Assembly (NCBI GenBank): GCA_964355015.1
Contig: CAYHCE010000039.1
Location: 1-28,694, forward strand
DNA from: CAYHCE01 sp964355015
Lineage (GTDB): Bacteria; Cyanobacteriota; Cyanobacteriia; PCC-6307; Cyanobiaceae
Reading direction: 5' to 3'
Length of the DNA: 28,694 bases
Positions 1 through 6,505 of this stretch are shown piece by piece; the first letter of the stretch is position 1, and every line of letters begins with the position of its first letter. The notes under the pieces were generated by a model. That model saw nothing but the letters and a program-made list of their open reading frames with translations, ran no database searches and was not told where the DNA came from. The translations under genes were made by a program, and so were the position numbers.

Positions 1-1072
1 AAGCCGCAGGACCAGCAGCAGCAGCAGGAGACTCCGCCTGCGCTGCGGCCTGAGCCGGGGGCTCGGTGGTCTGCGGGGCAGGGGCAGCGGCTGGAGCCGC
101 AGGGGCAGCAGCGGGGGGCTGGTGCGTTGCGGCCTGGACCTGGGCGGAAGGAACCGGCTGCTCAGCAGCGGCTGTGCTGCGTCGGCCACGGGTTGAGGCC
201 GGCCTGGGTGCGGGCGCCTGGGTGGCAGGAGCCGCCTGCGGTCCTGCCGCCTGCGCAGCTGGGGCCTGGACTGCTGCGGAGAGATTGCGAGAGCGACCGC
301 GGGCTGCGGCCCTGCCGTCCTGGGGCTGCCGGTCCTCGGGGTCGCCGTAATCGGCGCCGTCATTGTCTTCGGCGGCCAGCGACAGGATCGCGAGGATGGC
401 GTAGCGGCGGAAGTAGGTCACGGCACCACCGATCGAGTGGAGCGGGTTGGTGGTGGTGCCGAGGCTCTGGAGCGTGCCGTAGAAGCCTTTGATCTGATCG
501 TCGAGCCGCAGACCGGGCTGGCGCGCGGCGGCAGTGCCGCAAGGGGAAGGCGGCGGCAGCAGGGGCTTCTCGGCGCTGGCAAGGGGTGTCCCGTTGCCGT
601 TACCGATGGCTTCTGGTCTGGTAGCCGCAGGCGGAGCGGGTTTCGGTGGCAATACCGGTGGCAGGGTGCCGGCAGCGGCGAGCTGCAGATCGAATGGAAA
701 ACCGCTCAGGGCCGCCAGGCGCAGGTCATGCAATCGGGCCAGCAGGGTGTCGAGCGTCGGCAGAGCCAGATCCGAGGTCAACTCCTGGCCGCTGGGCGCA
801 TGCAGAAGCTGGGTCCGCAGCAAGGTGGCATCAGCGGGCCCGGCGAGCAGGGTCTGGGTGAGCACCAGGCCCTGCTCCAACAGGGGCGGGGTGACGGCAT
901 CGAGCACGGTGCGCAGGTCGGCGAACTTGCCGTACTTGGCGTCGGTGCCCTTGAAGATTGGACCGACGCGGCGGTGAAACGCCAGCAGCGAGAGGGCCAG
1001 CGTGGCGGGATAGGCGGGCTGCTCGGCAGCGGGGGGCGGTGCTGCGGGAGCTGCAGGCGAAGAGGAGGGCAT
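1..1072 (-). CDS. ERF-family single-strand annealing protein (3' end cut by window edge)
   Basis: The reading frame is open from an ATG at 1072 to the left edge without a stop, giving about 357 residues. Residues about 20-130 match the N-terminal part of the ERF family (AFHRRVGPIFKG, KYGKFADLRTVLDAV). Residues about 214-240 hold the family's hallmark, VTYFRRYAILAIL followed by an acidic EDNDGADY. After residue 255 the protein becomes an Ala/Pro/Gln-rich low-complexity tail. ERF proteins are RecA-independent annealing proteins used in phage recombination, usually with a partner exonuclease; the nuclease at 4750-5457 is the likely partner. AGGA sits about 7 bases before the ATG. It is the last visible gene of the leftward operon starting near 2283. 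A much more diverged relative lies at 10596-11342. The family call is from recognised motifs, not a search. Confidence 0.82.
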   Translation of the reverse strand, partial: MPSSSPAAPAAPPPAAEQPAYPATLALSLLAFHRRVGPIFKGTDAKYGKFADLRTVLDAVTPPLLEQGLVLTQTLLAGPADATLLRTQLLHAPSGQELTSDLALPTLDTLLARLHDLRLAALSGFPFDLQLAAAGTLPPVLPPKPAPPAATRPEAIGNGNGTPLASAEKPLLPPPSPCGTAAARQPGLRLDDQIKGFYGTLQSLGTTTNPLHSIGGAVTYFRRYAILAILSLAAEDNDGADYGDPEDRQPQDGRAAARGRSRNLSAAVQAPAAQAAGPQAAPATQAPAPRPASTRGRRSTAAAEQPVPSAQVQAATHQPPAAAPAAPAAAPAPQTTEPPAQAAAQAESPAAAAGPAA

Positions 1073-1097
1073 AGAGCGATCCTGAACCGCCTTATCT

Positions 1098-1126
1098 TAA
1101 ACCTAACGTGCGTTAAATGGTGCCTC
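1098..1126 (-). promoter_or_regulatory. Candidate operator/promoter before the ERF gene
   Basis: The 54-base gap between the repressor-like gene and the ERF gene is AT-rich. It contains the near-palindrome TAACG-TG-CGTTA at 1104-1115, and TAAGAT, a plausible -10, on the minus strand. The 10-mer CGTGCGTTAA (1107-1116) recurs exactly at 5479-5488, before the rightward coiled-coil gene of the same element. A good -35 is not evident. Binding by the neighbouring repressor-like protein is inference. Confidence 0.4.
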
Positions 1127-1834
1127 TTAAGGGTGCGTTCCGACAGGATTGAGCAGGCTGGCGGCCCAGGCGTCCAGGGCCAGGTCAGGACGCAGCCGAT
1201 CGTCCGGATCGATCAGGTCCTGCAGCTGCTCCGGCGACCACACGTCCCAGCCGCTGAGCACGCTGCGCAAGACCTCCACCTCCTCACCTGAGAGGCGCCG
1301 GGGTGTCTCGCTGGCGACGTGGGCCGCAAACGAACGCCAGGCCTCCAGCATCGGCAGACCGGCGGCGCTCGCCTGCTGCCGGAAGCGATCAGCGATGGCG
1401 GCGGAGGCGGCGACGGCCTGTTCCTGAGTTGGGATCGGGCGCTCCCTGGCCCACTCGGGAGCCGCCTGCTCACCGATGAAGTGGGAGAAGAAGTCGGTGG
1501 CGATCCAGGGCTCACCGTCCTCGTGGAGGATCGGCCGTTGCTTGGCCAGACGAGCCACCAGAGCGGGGTCGTCGACTCCGCTGAAATCCTGGGCTGCCAG
1601 GCGGGCATTGATCAGCCCGAGCTGGATGAAGGTCACCGGGTAGGGCTGCTCGATCTTGCCCCGCTGCAGCTTGTTGAAGGTCGAATCGGCAATGGCGGGA
1701 AAGCCAGCGGCCTTGCCCCAGCGCAGCGGAATGTCGTGGCTCCAGCCGCCGCGCTCCAGCCAGAGGCTCAGGGTGCGGCCGAAAACAAGCCGCGACTCCT
1801 GGGAGGGGTAGAGAGCGTGGACCGGACTAGCCAT
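1127..1834 (-). CDS. Diverged XRE-like repressor, left-element paralogue
   Basis: A 235-residue protein. The ATG at 1834 overlaps the previous stop as TGATG, which fixes the start and implies coupled translation. The N-terminal 65 residues (FGRTLSLWLERGGW, GFPAIADSTFNKLQRGK, FIQLGLINARLA) align segment by segment with the protein at 11433-12158 (FGRMLLNWRRRNGW, GFETISYGNLSVIEQGK, FWQLGELNRRIA). The pattern resembles an XRE helix-turn-helix ending in an E/Q-x-GK turn, but it is unusually tryptophan-rich. The C-termini also correspond (VLRSVLSGWDVWSPEQLQDL against FYAVLTGFGDYKPEELAPL). A DNA-binding regulator of the element is the natural reading. It lies between the resolvase-like and ERF genes, with an inverted-repeat motif just downstream. 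Its target site is not shown by the sequence. Confidence 0.6.
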   Translation of the reverse strand: MASPVHALYPSQESRLVFGRTLSLWLERGGWSHDIPLRWGKAAGFPAIADSTFNKLQRGKIEQPYPVTFIQLGLINARLAAQDFSGVDDPALVARLAKQRPILHEDGEPWIATDFFSHFIGEQAAPEWARERPIPTQEQAVAASAAIADRFRQQASAAGLPMLEAWRSFAAHVASETPRRLSGEEVEVLRSVLSGWDVWSPEQLQDLIDPDDRLRPDLALDAWAASLLNPVGTHP

Positions 1835-2283
1835 CAGGCAGCACCTTGGTAGGCAGCGACTAACGCACACTCTGACGCGCCTTCCGGGGCTACCGCCAGG
1901 GGGATGCCAGGAGGCGTGAACTGAGGAGCGGGATCGGTGGAGGGAACCAGGACCCGCAGGGCCAGCACCAGCCGCGCCCACTGCTCGGGAGTGAGCACCA
2001 CCCGCCAGGTGCCGCCGTGAAAGCGCACCAGGGTGGCGGCATGGGGGAGGCGGCCGTTGCGGCGCTGACGCTCGGCGCCGGCGGGCTTCTCGCGCATGGC
2101 GCGGGCCGCATCCGACCAGTCCGCCACCTGCAACGCAAAGCCGTCGAGGCCGTCGAGGTCGCCCTCATCGTCGAGGCGGCCGGCACCGAGTTTGCGGCGG
2201 ATCGGCAGGGCCAGCAGGAGGGTGAGCAGTTCGGCGGCTTCCCGCTCGGCGCGATCGCCGCGTGACTTCGAGCGGTTGGCCAT
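1834..2283 (-). CDS. Holliday-junction-resolvase-like PD-(D/E)XK protein with altered active site
   Basis: A 149-residue protein whose layout matches small phage Holliday junction resolvases of the PD-(D/E)XK fold. It has a KSRGDRAEREAAELL helix carrying Glu14, then GDLDGLDG with the metal-ligand Asp at 42 or 44, then a strand, and a late segment typical of the family (HGGTWRVVLTPEQWARLV). Family members normally have E-x-K on the strand after the GD motif; here the segment reads LQVAD, so both residues are replaced (Gln52, Ala54). The protein may therefore be inactive, structural, or dependent on other residues. It is the first gene of a leftward unit and overlaps the next by one base. A candidate -10 (TATTCT) lies upstream near 2300. 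The right element's functional counterpart may be the VRR-NUC protein at 12401-12778. Confidence 0.55.
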   Translation of the reverse strand: MANRSKSRGDRAEREAAELLTLLLALPIRRKLGAGRLDDEGDLDGLDGFALQVADWSDAARAMREKPAGAERQRRNGRLPHAATLVRFHGGTWRVVLTPEQWARLVLALRVLVPSTDPAPQFTPPGIPLAVAPEGASECALVAAYQGAA

Positions 2284-2615
2284 CGCAGGGCGCCAGAGAA
2301 TACGAGCCTAGGCCACGCTATTGAAGCAATGCGGAACGTAAGGAACAGAACTGCACAGCATTAACCGCTCAAGAGGCCCAGGAAGGTGCCTCTGGCGCGT
2401 TGACGTGTCATTCCACCCCAAAGCCCATGGAGTCCCCGTGCTGGGGCGCCTGGCCCCCGATCCGGCGGCTTTGAGGGCAGGGTGTCACACCGCACCAGGG
2501 TTTCATAAGCCGCTACGCGGCCCTGGCGCAGGTGTGGTTCCTTTCTCCTCGGCGCCGCCGGGGCTGGTCTGGGTGGATCACCAAAGGCGGGCGTTCGCCC
2601 GCGGCTGCGGTGGCC
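2284..2615. other. 332-base intergenic stretch; no gene recognised
   Basis: No convincing coding sequence lies here; long open frames on both strands reflect the high GC content. AGAGGC and GCCTCT form an inverted repeat at 2372-2393, and its GGTGCCTCT arm recurs at 1119-1127. A perfect hairpin (GCGGGC, loop GTTC, GCCCGC) lies at 2587-2602. It is directly downstream of the minus-strand gene ending at 2616, so it may be a weak terminator, although no clear T-run follows it. Confidence 0.5.
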
Positions 2616-3323
2616 TCAGATGGAGCGGGCCATCAGAGCGGGATCCGCCTGCGCCGCACCGTTCGGTGCGCCGTGCGTCGAGCTGTCTCCGTTCGGTGCG
2701 CCGGCCGCCTTGCCGTTCTCTCCGGTCTCGACCAGAGAGAGGCCGGCCGCCTGGAGGATTCCGCCTTCTCCGCCCACCACCTCCGCCAGGCAACTACCGA
2801 GCGATTGGAGCCCACCGTTGCCGGTGGCCTGGGCCTCGCGCAGCACCCGCTTGGCCTGCTCCTCCATCGCCGAGCGCAGCTCCACCAGGAACCACGGCCG
2901 CGCATCCGCCTGGCCAGCCGCTCGCGCTGCCCTGGCCTCGCTCATCGCCTTTTCGGTGAGCCGCCAGTTCGCCAGCCGCCGCAGGTGAATCGCCTGCGTC
3001 GTCGCCTTGGGGATCTCGGCGCCGATCGGCAGGTTGCCGTCCACCTTCCGGATCGCACCGGACGATTCCCGTAAGCCGGCCCGCTCCTGCCTCTCCCCGT
3101 CGTAGGAGGGGAACGCCGCCGGGCAGTGGCAGATCAGGGCCAGATCCGATCCACAGACCCGGCGGCCATCCGGCAGTCGGTCGTAGTCGGGCAGAAACTC
3201 ATTCACCATGCCGTCGCTGTTGGCGACGATCCCGGTGTCATTGCAGGCGTAGCAGCCGTGATAAGGCCGGTGGAAGGTCAGGTCACGGTCCTCGGCGCCG
3301 CGCTTGTAACTGGGCTGAGTCAT
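2616..3323 (-). CDS. Cysteine-cluster phage-type protein of unknown function
   Basis: A 235-residue protein that I do not recognise by family. The N-terminal third has a zinc-binding pattern: CYACNDTG at residues 24-31, then CGSD near residue 58 and ICHC near residues 64-67. This recalls DnaJ-like or zinc-ribbon modules common in phage replication operons. The middle is charged and Ala/Arg-rich, predicted helical (RLTEKAMSEARAARAAG). The last 60 residues are Gly/Ala/Asn-rich and probably disordered. The ATG at 3323 lies 3 bases after the stop of the initiator gene, so the two are almost certainly co-transcribed and possibly cooperate in replication. A helicase-loader role by analogy with lambda O/P is only a positional suggestion. 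No counterpart is visible in the right element. Confidence 0.5.
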   Translation of the reverse strand: MTQPSYKRGAEDRDLTFHRPYHGCYACNDTGIVANSDGMVNEFLPDYDRLPDGRRVCGSDLALICHCPAAFPSYDGERQERAGLRESSGAIRKVDGNLPIGAEIPKATTQAIHLRRLANWRLTEKAMSEARAARAAGQADARPWFLVELRSAMEEQAKRVLREAQATGNGGLQSLGSCLAEVVGGEGGILQAAGLSLVETGENGKAAGAPNGDSSTHGAPNGAAQADPALMARSI

Positions 3324-3326
3324 GGA

Positions 3327-4406
3327 TCAAGCGGCGCGGAACACGCGGTAGGCGGGGTGGTTGCTCAGGTCCGGTTCACGACTGCGCTGGCTCAGCCAGG
3401 CCCTGCCGTTGATCGCGGGCCAGCCCGCTTGCGACGCCTGGCGCAACAGCTCCAGCACGCCGTTGCGGCCGGCAACGGGCAGCACCAGCTGCAGCTCCTC
3501 CACCAGGGCGCGGAAGGCCACGGGCGTGCGGCTGCCCGCCTTGCTCAACCAGAACTCCTCGATCCGGTCCGCGATCGGCTGCAACCCAGCCGGGAGCTGA
3601 GCCACCGGCAGCGGCAGCCGGGTCGCCACCGCCGGGGGGTCCGCCGGCGGCTTGGGGGCATAGGGGCCGCCCCAGGGGAACTCGGGGTGGGCGAGGACGT
3701 AGGCCCAGGTCGGGTCGTCGGGGTGACCGGCGGGAATGTGATCCGGCCGCTCGGGGCACTCGTCGACCCGGTGGCCGCGGTTCGCCTCCAGCTGCGCGCC
3801 AGCGGGGAGCTCCTGGCCGGTCGGCTGTTGCGGCTGTTCCGATCGAATCTCTTCCCCTTTTTTTTCTGGCCCGCTCCCGCGCGTAGAGAGAGAAAAGGTT
3901 GAAAGAGAGTTTGAAGAAGGAAGAGGGGTTCTTGTTCCTGGGTTCTTGTTCCTGGGTTCTTGTTTGTGGGGGGCATTTGCCCCCCGGGTGGTTGGGGGTT
4001 GTTTCCCCCCCGGGTGATGGGGGGTGTTTGCTACCTGGGTGTCATTTGCCCCCTGGGGGGCGTTTCGGGGCTGGGGGGGATTCGCCCCCCGTGTTGTCGA
4101 CCGATGCGGCCCCCTGCTCGCCGGCGGAGTGTCGAGGTTCAGGAAGTAGGCACTGCTGCGGCCGGGCCTGGAAACCCGCTGCGCCCAACCGTTCTCCACC
4201 AGCCAGCGGAGAGCAACCTTGACGGCCTTGGGATCCATATGGCACTCGCGGGCCAAGGTCGAGATCGAGGCCCAGGCCCCCTCCGCCGAGCCGTGGCCGT
4301 GGCGGTACAGCCACAGGTACAGCCAGCCGATGTTCTTGTGGTCGCCCAGCTGATCCAGCAGGGCATAAGGCAGGGCCGCGAAGCCCGAGACGTGGACGCG
4401 AGGCAT
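3327..4406 (-). CDS. Lambda-O-like replication initiator (winged-helix N-terminus) with internal DNA repeats
   Basis: A 359-residue protein starting at ATG 4406; a longer frame upstream would overlap the RHH gene. Residues 1-95 look like the winged-helix domain of phage replication protein O: GFAALPYALLDQLGDHKN, a hydrophobic core helix, ISTLARECHMDPKAVKVALRWLVENGW, then a wing and YFLNL. Residues about 100-200 form a Pro/Gly/Asn/Lys-rich linker. The DNA encoding the linker carries tandem repeats of 25-26 bp and 14 bp, neither a multiple of three. The C-terminal 150 residues hold a predicted helical domain (IADRIEEFWLSKAG, ALVEELQLVLPVAGRNGVLELLRQA) that would recruit helicase or primase. The likely role is origin binding and replication initiation. 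An A8 run lies in the linker. The family call is by pattern, without a search. Confidence 0.62.
   Translation of the reverse strand: MPRVHVSGFAALPYALLDQLGDHKNIGWLYLWLYRHGHGSAEGAWASISTLARECHMDPKAVKVALRWLVENGWAQRVSRPGRSSAYFLNLDTPPASRGPHRSTTRGANPPQPRNAPQGANDTQVANTPHHPGGKQPPTTRGANAPHKQEPRNKNPGTRTPLPSSNSLSTFSLSTRGSGPEKKGEEIRSEQPQQPTGQELPAGAQLEANRGHRVDECPERPDHIPAGHPDDPTWAYVLAHPEFPWGGPYAPKPPADPPAVATRLPLPVAQLPAGLQPIADRIEEFWLSKAGSRTPVAFRALVEELQLVLPVAGRNGVLELLRQASQAGWPAINGRAWLSQRSREPDLSNHPAYRVFRAA
3846..3926. other. Purine-rich, AT-richer stretch: candidate DNA-unwinding element
   Basis: On the + strand this 80-base stretch inside the initiator gene runs from a T8 tract (3858-3865) into an almost pure purine run rich in GA (3891-3926). 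It is clearly AT-richer than the rest of the gene and adjoins the tandem repeats at 3927-4095. In lambda ori a strand-biased AT-rich region lies beside the O iterons. The T8 (A8 in the coding strand) is also a possible slippage site. Confidence 0.4.
3927..3968. repeat. Three tandem 14-bp repeats inside the initiator gene
   Basis: GGTTCTTGTTCCTG occurs at 3927-3940 and 3941-3954, and a variant ending TGTG at 3955-3968. The unit is not a multiple of three, so each copy is read in a different frame and a change of one copy would frameshift the initiator. It abuts the G/C-rich repeats. Confidence 0.85.
3968..4095. repeat. Degenerate 25-26-bp tandem repeats with G/C-run dyads: candidate iterons
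   Basis: Three contiguous units start at 3968, 3994 and 4019, and partial units follow to about 4095. The common form is a G5-6 run, a short TTT-containing spacer, a C6-7 run and GGGTG. The first unit contains a perfect dyad, GGGGGGCA-TT-TGCCCCCC (3968-3985). The unit length does not preserve reading frame, so the repeat is conserved at DNA rather than protein level. This suggests binding sites for the initiator encoded here. Confidence 0.6.
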
Positions 4407-4449
4407 CGAAAGGGTCCGGGGGGTTGAGGTGGGCAGATGTGCGCGGCCC

Positions 4450-4677
4450 TCAGGCCGCCAGCCGCTCTCGTTCCTCGCGCTGCTCGCGCAACTGCTGCTT
4501 GACCCGTTCAATCTCCTGGCACTCCTCCTCGATGAGTTGGTTCAGCAGGCGACGCATGAAGGCCGAGGCACCACGCCGGCCGGCATGGGCCCTGACCCAG
4601 GCGATCTGCTGGGGGTGCAGCAGAAAGACGATCGTTCTCGTGGGCTCCGGCTCAGGGAGCGGAAGGGGAATACTCAT
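4450..4677 (-). CDS. Small ribbon-helix-helix (CopG/Arc-like) regulator
   Basis: A 75-residue protein. The start at ATG 4677 is chosen because the core begins soon after it and the frame further upstream enters the divergent nuclease gene. After a short Pro-rich leader, residues 14-46 fit a ribbon-helix-helix fold: a strand (RTIVFLL), helix A (PQQIAWVRAHAG) and helix B (GASAFMRRLLNQLI). A highly charged Glu/Arg/Gln coiled coil follows to the C-terminus. Such proteins are usually dimeric repressors or plasmid copy-control and partition factors. It is first in the leftward initiator operon and divergent from the nuclease gene, so control of the shared region 4678-4749 is plausible. It resembles the RHH protein at 15048-15245. 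Confidence 0.6.
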   Translation of the reverse strand: MSIPLPLPEPEPTRTIVFLLHPQQIAWVRAHAGRRGASAFMRRLLNQLIEEECQEIERVKQQLREQREERERLAA

Positions 4678-4749
4678 TGCGGCAGCTGGGCACTTCCGCA
4701 CGCTAACATAATAAAAACGCTTGTAGCTCATGTGATCTTTGTACGCGTA
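4678..4749. promoter_or_regulatory. Divergent promoter region between RHH and nuclease genes
   Basis: This short AT-rich gap separates the leftward RHH/initiator operon from the rightward nuclease operon. It holds GCACGCTAA at 4698-4706, similar to the CGTGCGTTAA motif seen before the ERF and coiled-coil genes, followed by the AT-rich stretch CATAATAAAAACG. The exact promoter elements are not certain. Confidence 0.4.
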
Positions 4750-5457
4750 GTGGGGTCTACTCCTATTGCCAGGCCCGCGCCGCTGTGGTTGCCGCCATTG
4801 CCGATCGAGCGCAACGACAGCACCTGGACCTACCGGCTCACCGATCGCCCCCACTGGTTCCCCATCTCGATTACCGGCGTCATCGCCCGGGTCTGTAAAA
4901 GCGAGGACGCCCTGGCTTGGATCGAGGCCTGGAGAGAGGCTTGGGAGCCTCGCGGCAACACCTGTCACGCCGCCCTGCAGCACTTCGCCCACGCCCGCTG
5001 GGGTGGGCCAACGGGGTTATGGCCTGAGGATCAGGACTGGTCCGAACTGCCGCAGCCCCATGGCGAGCGGTACGGGGCCTATGGCGAGTGGATCGAGCCG
5101 CTGCTGGCCGAGCCGCTCTGGGATCACATCGAGGTGGTCGCCTCGGAGTTGATGGTCTTCGACCTGGAGGACAACGTCGCTGGAACCATGGATCTGATCG
5201 TCCGCTTTGCCGATGGCAGCTACGGCATGGCCGATCTCAAGTCCCTCTCGGAGCAGGGGAAGAAGTACGACACCCGGGCCCAACTGGGGGCTGGAATCCT
5301 GATGGCCCAGCGGCGCTATGGCCTGGCGTTCTCCCGGGGGCTGACGATCTGGGCCCGGCCAGGCGCCTGCGAGATCCAGACCCACCCGGCCCAAGCCTGC
5401 GTCAACAAGTGGGGCGCAGTGCTCTCCATCTACATCAGAGACTGGCGACCCTTCTGA
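4750..5457 (+). CDS. Cas4/RecB-type PD-(D/E)XK exonuclease, left-element copy
   Basis: About 235 residues from GTG 4750; GTG 4732 in frame is an alternative, and neither has a clear ribosome-binding site. The paralogue at 18248-18934 (228 residues) supports a start near here. Shared blocks include FPISITGVIA/FPVSITGVLA, WEPRGNTCHAALQH/WEPRGTTVHAALEH, LWDHIEVVASE/LWDEVQVIASE and a common ending of R-PF. Nuclease motifs are visible: Asp in AGTMD, D-L-K in MADLKS, and the AQLGAG helix, matching the D, (D/E)-x-K and Q-x-x-x-Y-type pattern of RecB/Cas4 exonucleases. It probably resects double-stranded DNA to supply ends for the ERF annealing protein. The first gene of the rightward operon, it is followed by the coiled-coil partner after an operator-containing gap. 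Confidence 0.72.
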   Translation: MGSTPIARPAPLWLPPLPIERNDSTWTYRLTDRPHWFPISITGVIARVCKSEDALAWIEAWREAWEPRGNTCHAALQHFAHARWGGPTGLWPEDQDWSELPQPHGERYGAYGEWIEPLLAEPLWDHIEVVASELMVFDLEDNVAGTMDLIVRFADGSYGMADLKSLSEQGKKYDTRAQLGAGILMAQRRYGLAFSRGLTIWARPGACEIQTHPAQACVNKWGAVLSIYIRDWRPF

Positions 5458-5599
5458 TCCTTAGACCTACTTTATTTGCGTGCGTTAATAGTAGGATTAA
5501 AAGCGTAGGCCGACACACCCTGCTAAGCCGTGACCAGGCCCGACATTCCGGCGTTCGCCCGTAGCCGCCGCGTTCACCCAGCCCCTCGCACCATTCCCC
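5458..5599 (+). promoter_or_regulatory. Candidate promoter/operator before the left coiled-coil operon
   Basis: An AT-rich 45-base block (5461-5505) stands out in the GC-rich surroundings. It contains TTGCGTGCGTTAA, including the 10-mer CGTGCGTTAA (5479-5488) also found before the ERF gene. Its position between nuclease and coiled-coil genes is exactly that of the well-formed promoter at 18953-19004 in the right element, which supports a second, separately controlled promoter here. Confidence 0.5.
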
Positions 5600-6043
5600 A
5601 TGACCGCCACCGCCCCTCTCGCGCCGACCGCCGCGCTGCCCTCGACGCCCTGCTCGTCTTCACCGCAGGCGCTGGTTTCCTTGCCGGTTGCGGAGCCGTG
5701 TTCCTCCTTCTCGCTGTCGCAGGAGGTCGCTGATGCCCTCTATGCCGCAGCCGAGGCCAAAGAGGCACTCATCGCGGCGCAGGACAACCTCAGCCGAGCG
5801 ACTGAGGTTCTGGATCACCTGGTGGAAGCGGGTGTCCTGCCCGAGAAGGGTCTGCCGACCGTGAGCGGCTTCACGATCTACCGCCAGGAGGGCCGGGTCA
5901 GCTGGAGCTACCCGGCGAGCATCAAGGAGTTGGAAGCCAGCCTCAAGAAGCGCAAGCAACTGGCCGAGCAGTTGGGCGAGGCCACCCAGAAGCGCGGCAA
6001 TGCGTTCTGGACGATCAAACCCTGCGACGAGGGGGCCCTGTGA
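5600..6043 (+). CDS. Coiled-coil accessory protein paired with the nuclease, left copy
   Basis: A 147-residue protein. The first 45 residues are Ala/Pro/Ser-rich and poorly defined. The rest is helical (VADALYAAAEAKEALIAAQDNLSRATEVLDHL), then a short strand region with aromatic residues (GFTIYRQEGRVSWSYPASIKELEASLKKRKQLAEQ). It ends in the signature ATQKRGNAFWTIKP. The protein at 19059-19427 repeats this plan and ends ATEKRGKPFWTIRP, so the two are clear paralogues. Both follow a Cas4/RecB-type nuclease gene. Small helical proteins in this position in phages often modulate the recombination nuclease, but no function is proven here. The four-base overlap GTGA with the next gene implies coupled translation. 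The exact start within the N-terminal region is uncertain. Confidence 0.6.
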   Translation: MTATAPLAPTAALPSTPCSSSPQALVSLPVAEPCSSFSLSQEVADALYAAAEAKEALIAAQDNLSRATEVLDHLVEAGVLPEKGLPTVSGFTIYRQEGRVSWSYPASIKELEASLKKRKQLAEQLGEATQKRGNAFWTIKPCDEGAL

Positions 6044-6222
6044 ACCAGCCGCAGGCAATCCGCGAAGTGGTGGCCCTGCACCTGCGGGAGTTGCCCAACG
6101 TCGCTCTCGATGCTGCCCTCGATCTGGTCAACCAGAACGGCTCCGCTGCCCTGGTGCTGGCGATCACCGACGAGTTCGCCCGTCGTCACGCCCGCCTCTC
6201 CATCCTTCCCGATCAGCCATGA
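6040..6222 (+). CDS. 60-residue element protein of unknown function
   Basis: This gene starts at GTG 6040, overlapping the previous stop by four bases (GTGA), and its own stop overlaps the next ATG (ATGA). Both overlaps argue strongly that it is a real, coupled gene. The product is a short, probably all-helical protein (AIREVVALHLRELPNVALDAALDLVNQNGSAALVLAITDEFARRHA). No family is recognised. Its place between the nuclease partner and the excisionase-like gene is the only functional hint. Confidence 0.6.
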   Translation: MNQPQAIREVVALHLRELPNVALDAALDLVNQNGSAALVLAITDEFARRHARLSILPDQP

Positions 6223-6491
6223 CTCCCTCCCCCTGGCTGGGGGCGCACGACACCGCCCGCGCCCTCGGCATCAGCTACAGCACCCTCTACCGCTGGCGCA
6301 CCTACGGCCTGCTCAAGCCGGGGGTCCACTGGCGGCGCAAGTTCCCCAACCCCAACAGCCCGATCCTCTACAACCTCCCCCGCGTCGAAGCCTCCATGAG
6401 CGAAGCCACCGCCTCGGGTCTGGACGCGATCGAGCCGGCTCTGGTCCCCCGGCCTCTGGCACCCGGGCCTCTGCAGCTGCCCGTGATCTGA
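6219..6491 (+). CDS. Excisionase-like MerR-type helix-turn-helix protein
   Basis: A 90-residue protein starting at the ATG of the ATGA overlap. Residues 5-60 carry a winged helix-turn-helix: WLGAHDTARALGISYSTLYRWRTYGLLKPGVHWRRKF, then YNLPRVEASM as the wing and final helix. This is the pattern of phage excisionases and related MerR-like proteins. It ends 14 bases from the convergent integrase gene, and the protein at 8433-8669 has the same layout. The likely role is directionality factor for the integrase by binding sites near the attachment region. The last 30 residues are Pro/Ala/Leu-rich and probably disordered. Confidence 0.66.
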   Translation: MTPSPWLGAHDTARALGISYSTLYRWRTYGLLKPGVHWRRKFPNPNSPILYNLPRVEASMSEATASGLDAIEPALVPRPLAPGPLQLPVI

Positions 6492-6505
6492 CAGGAGGCC
6501 GTCGC

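Noticed and set aside
66..1291. Several plus-strand open frames at the left edge
   Set aside because: They lie antisense to the ERF and repressor-like genes, have Gly/Arg/Ala-rich composition and no family pattern. The minus-strand frames carry recognisable motifs.
2587..2602. Strong rho-independent terminator after the cysteine-cluster gene
   Set aside because: The hairpin is perfect but no T-rich tract follows on the minus strand, so only a weak terminator is suggested.
3927..4095. CRISPR-like array
   Set aside because: Units are contiguous without unique spacers, lie inside a coding sequence and are too short and degenerate.
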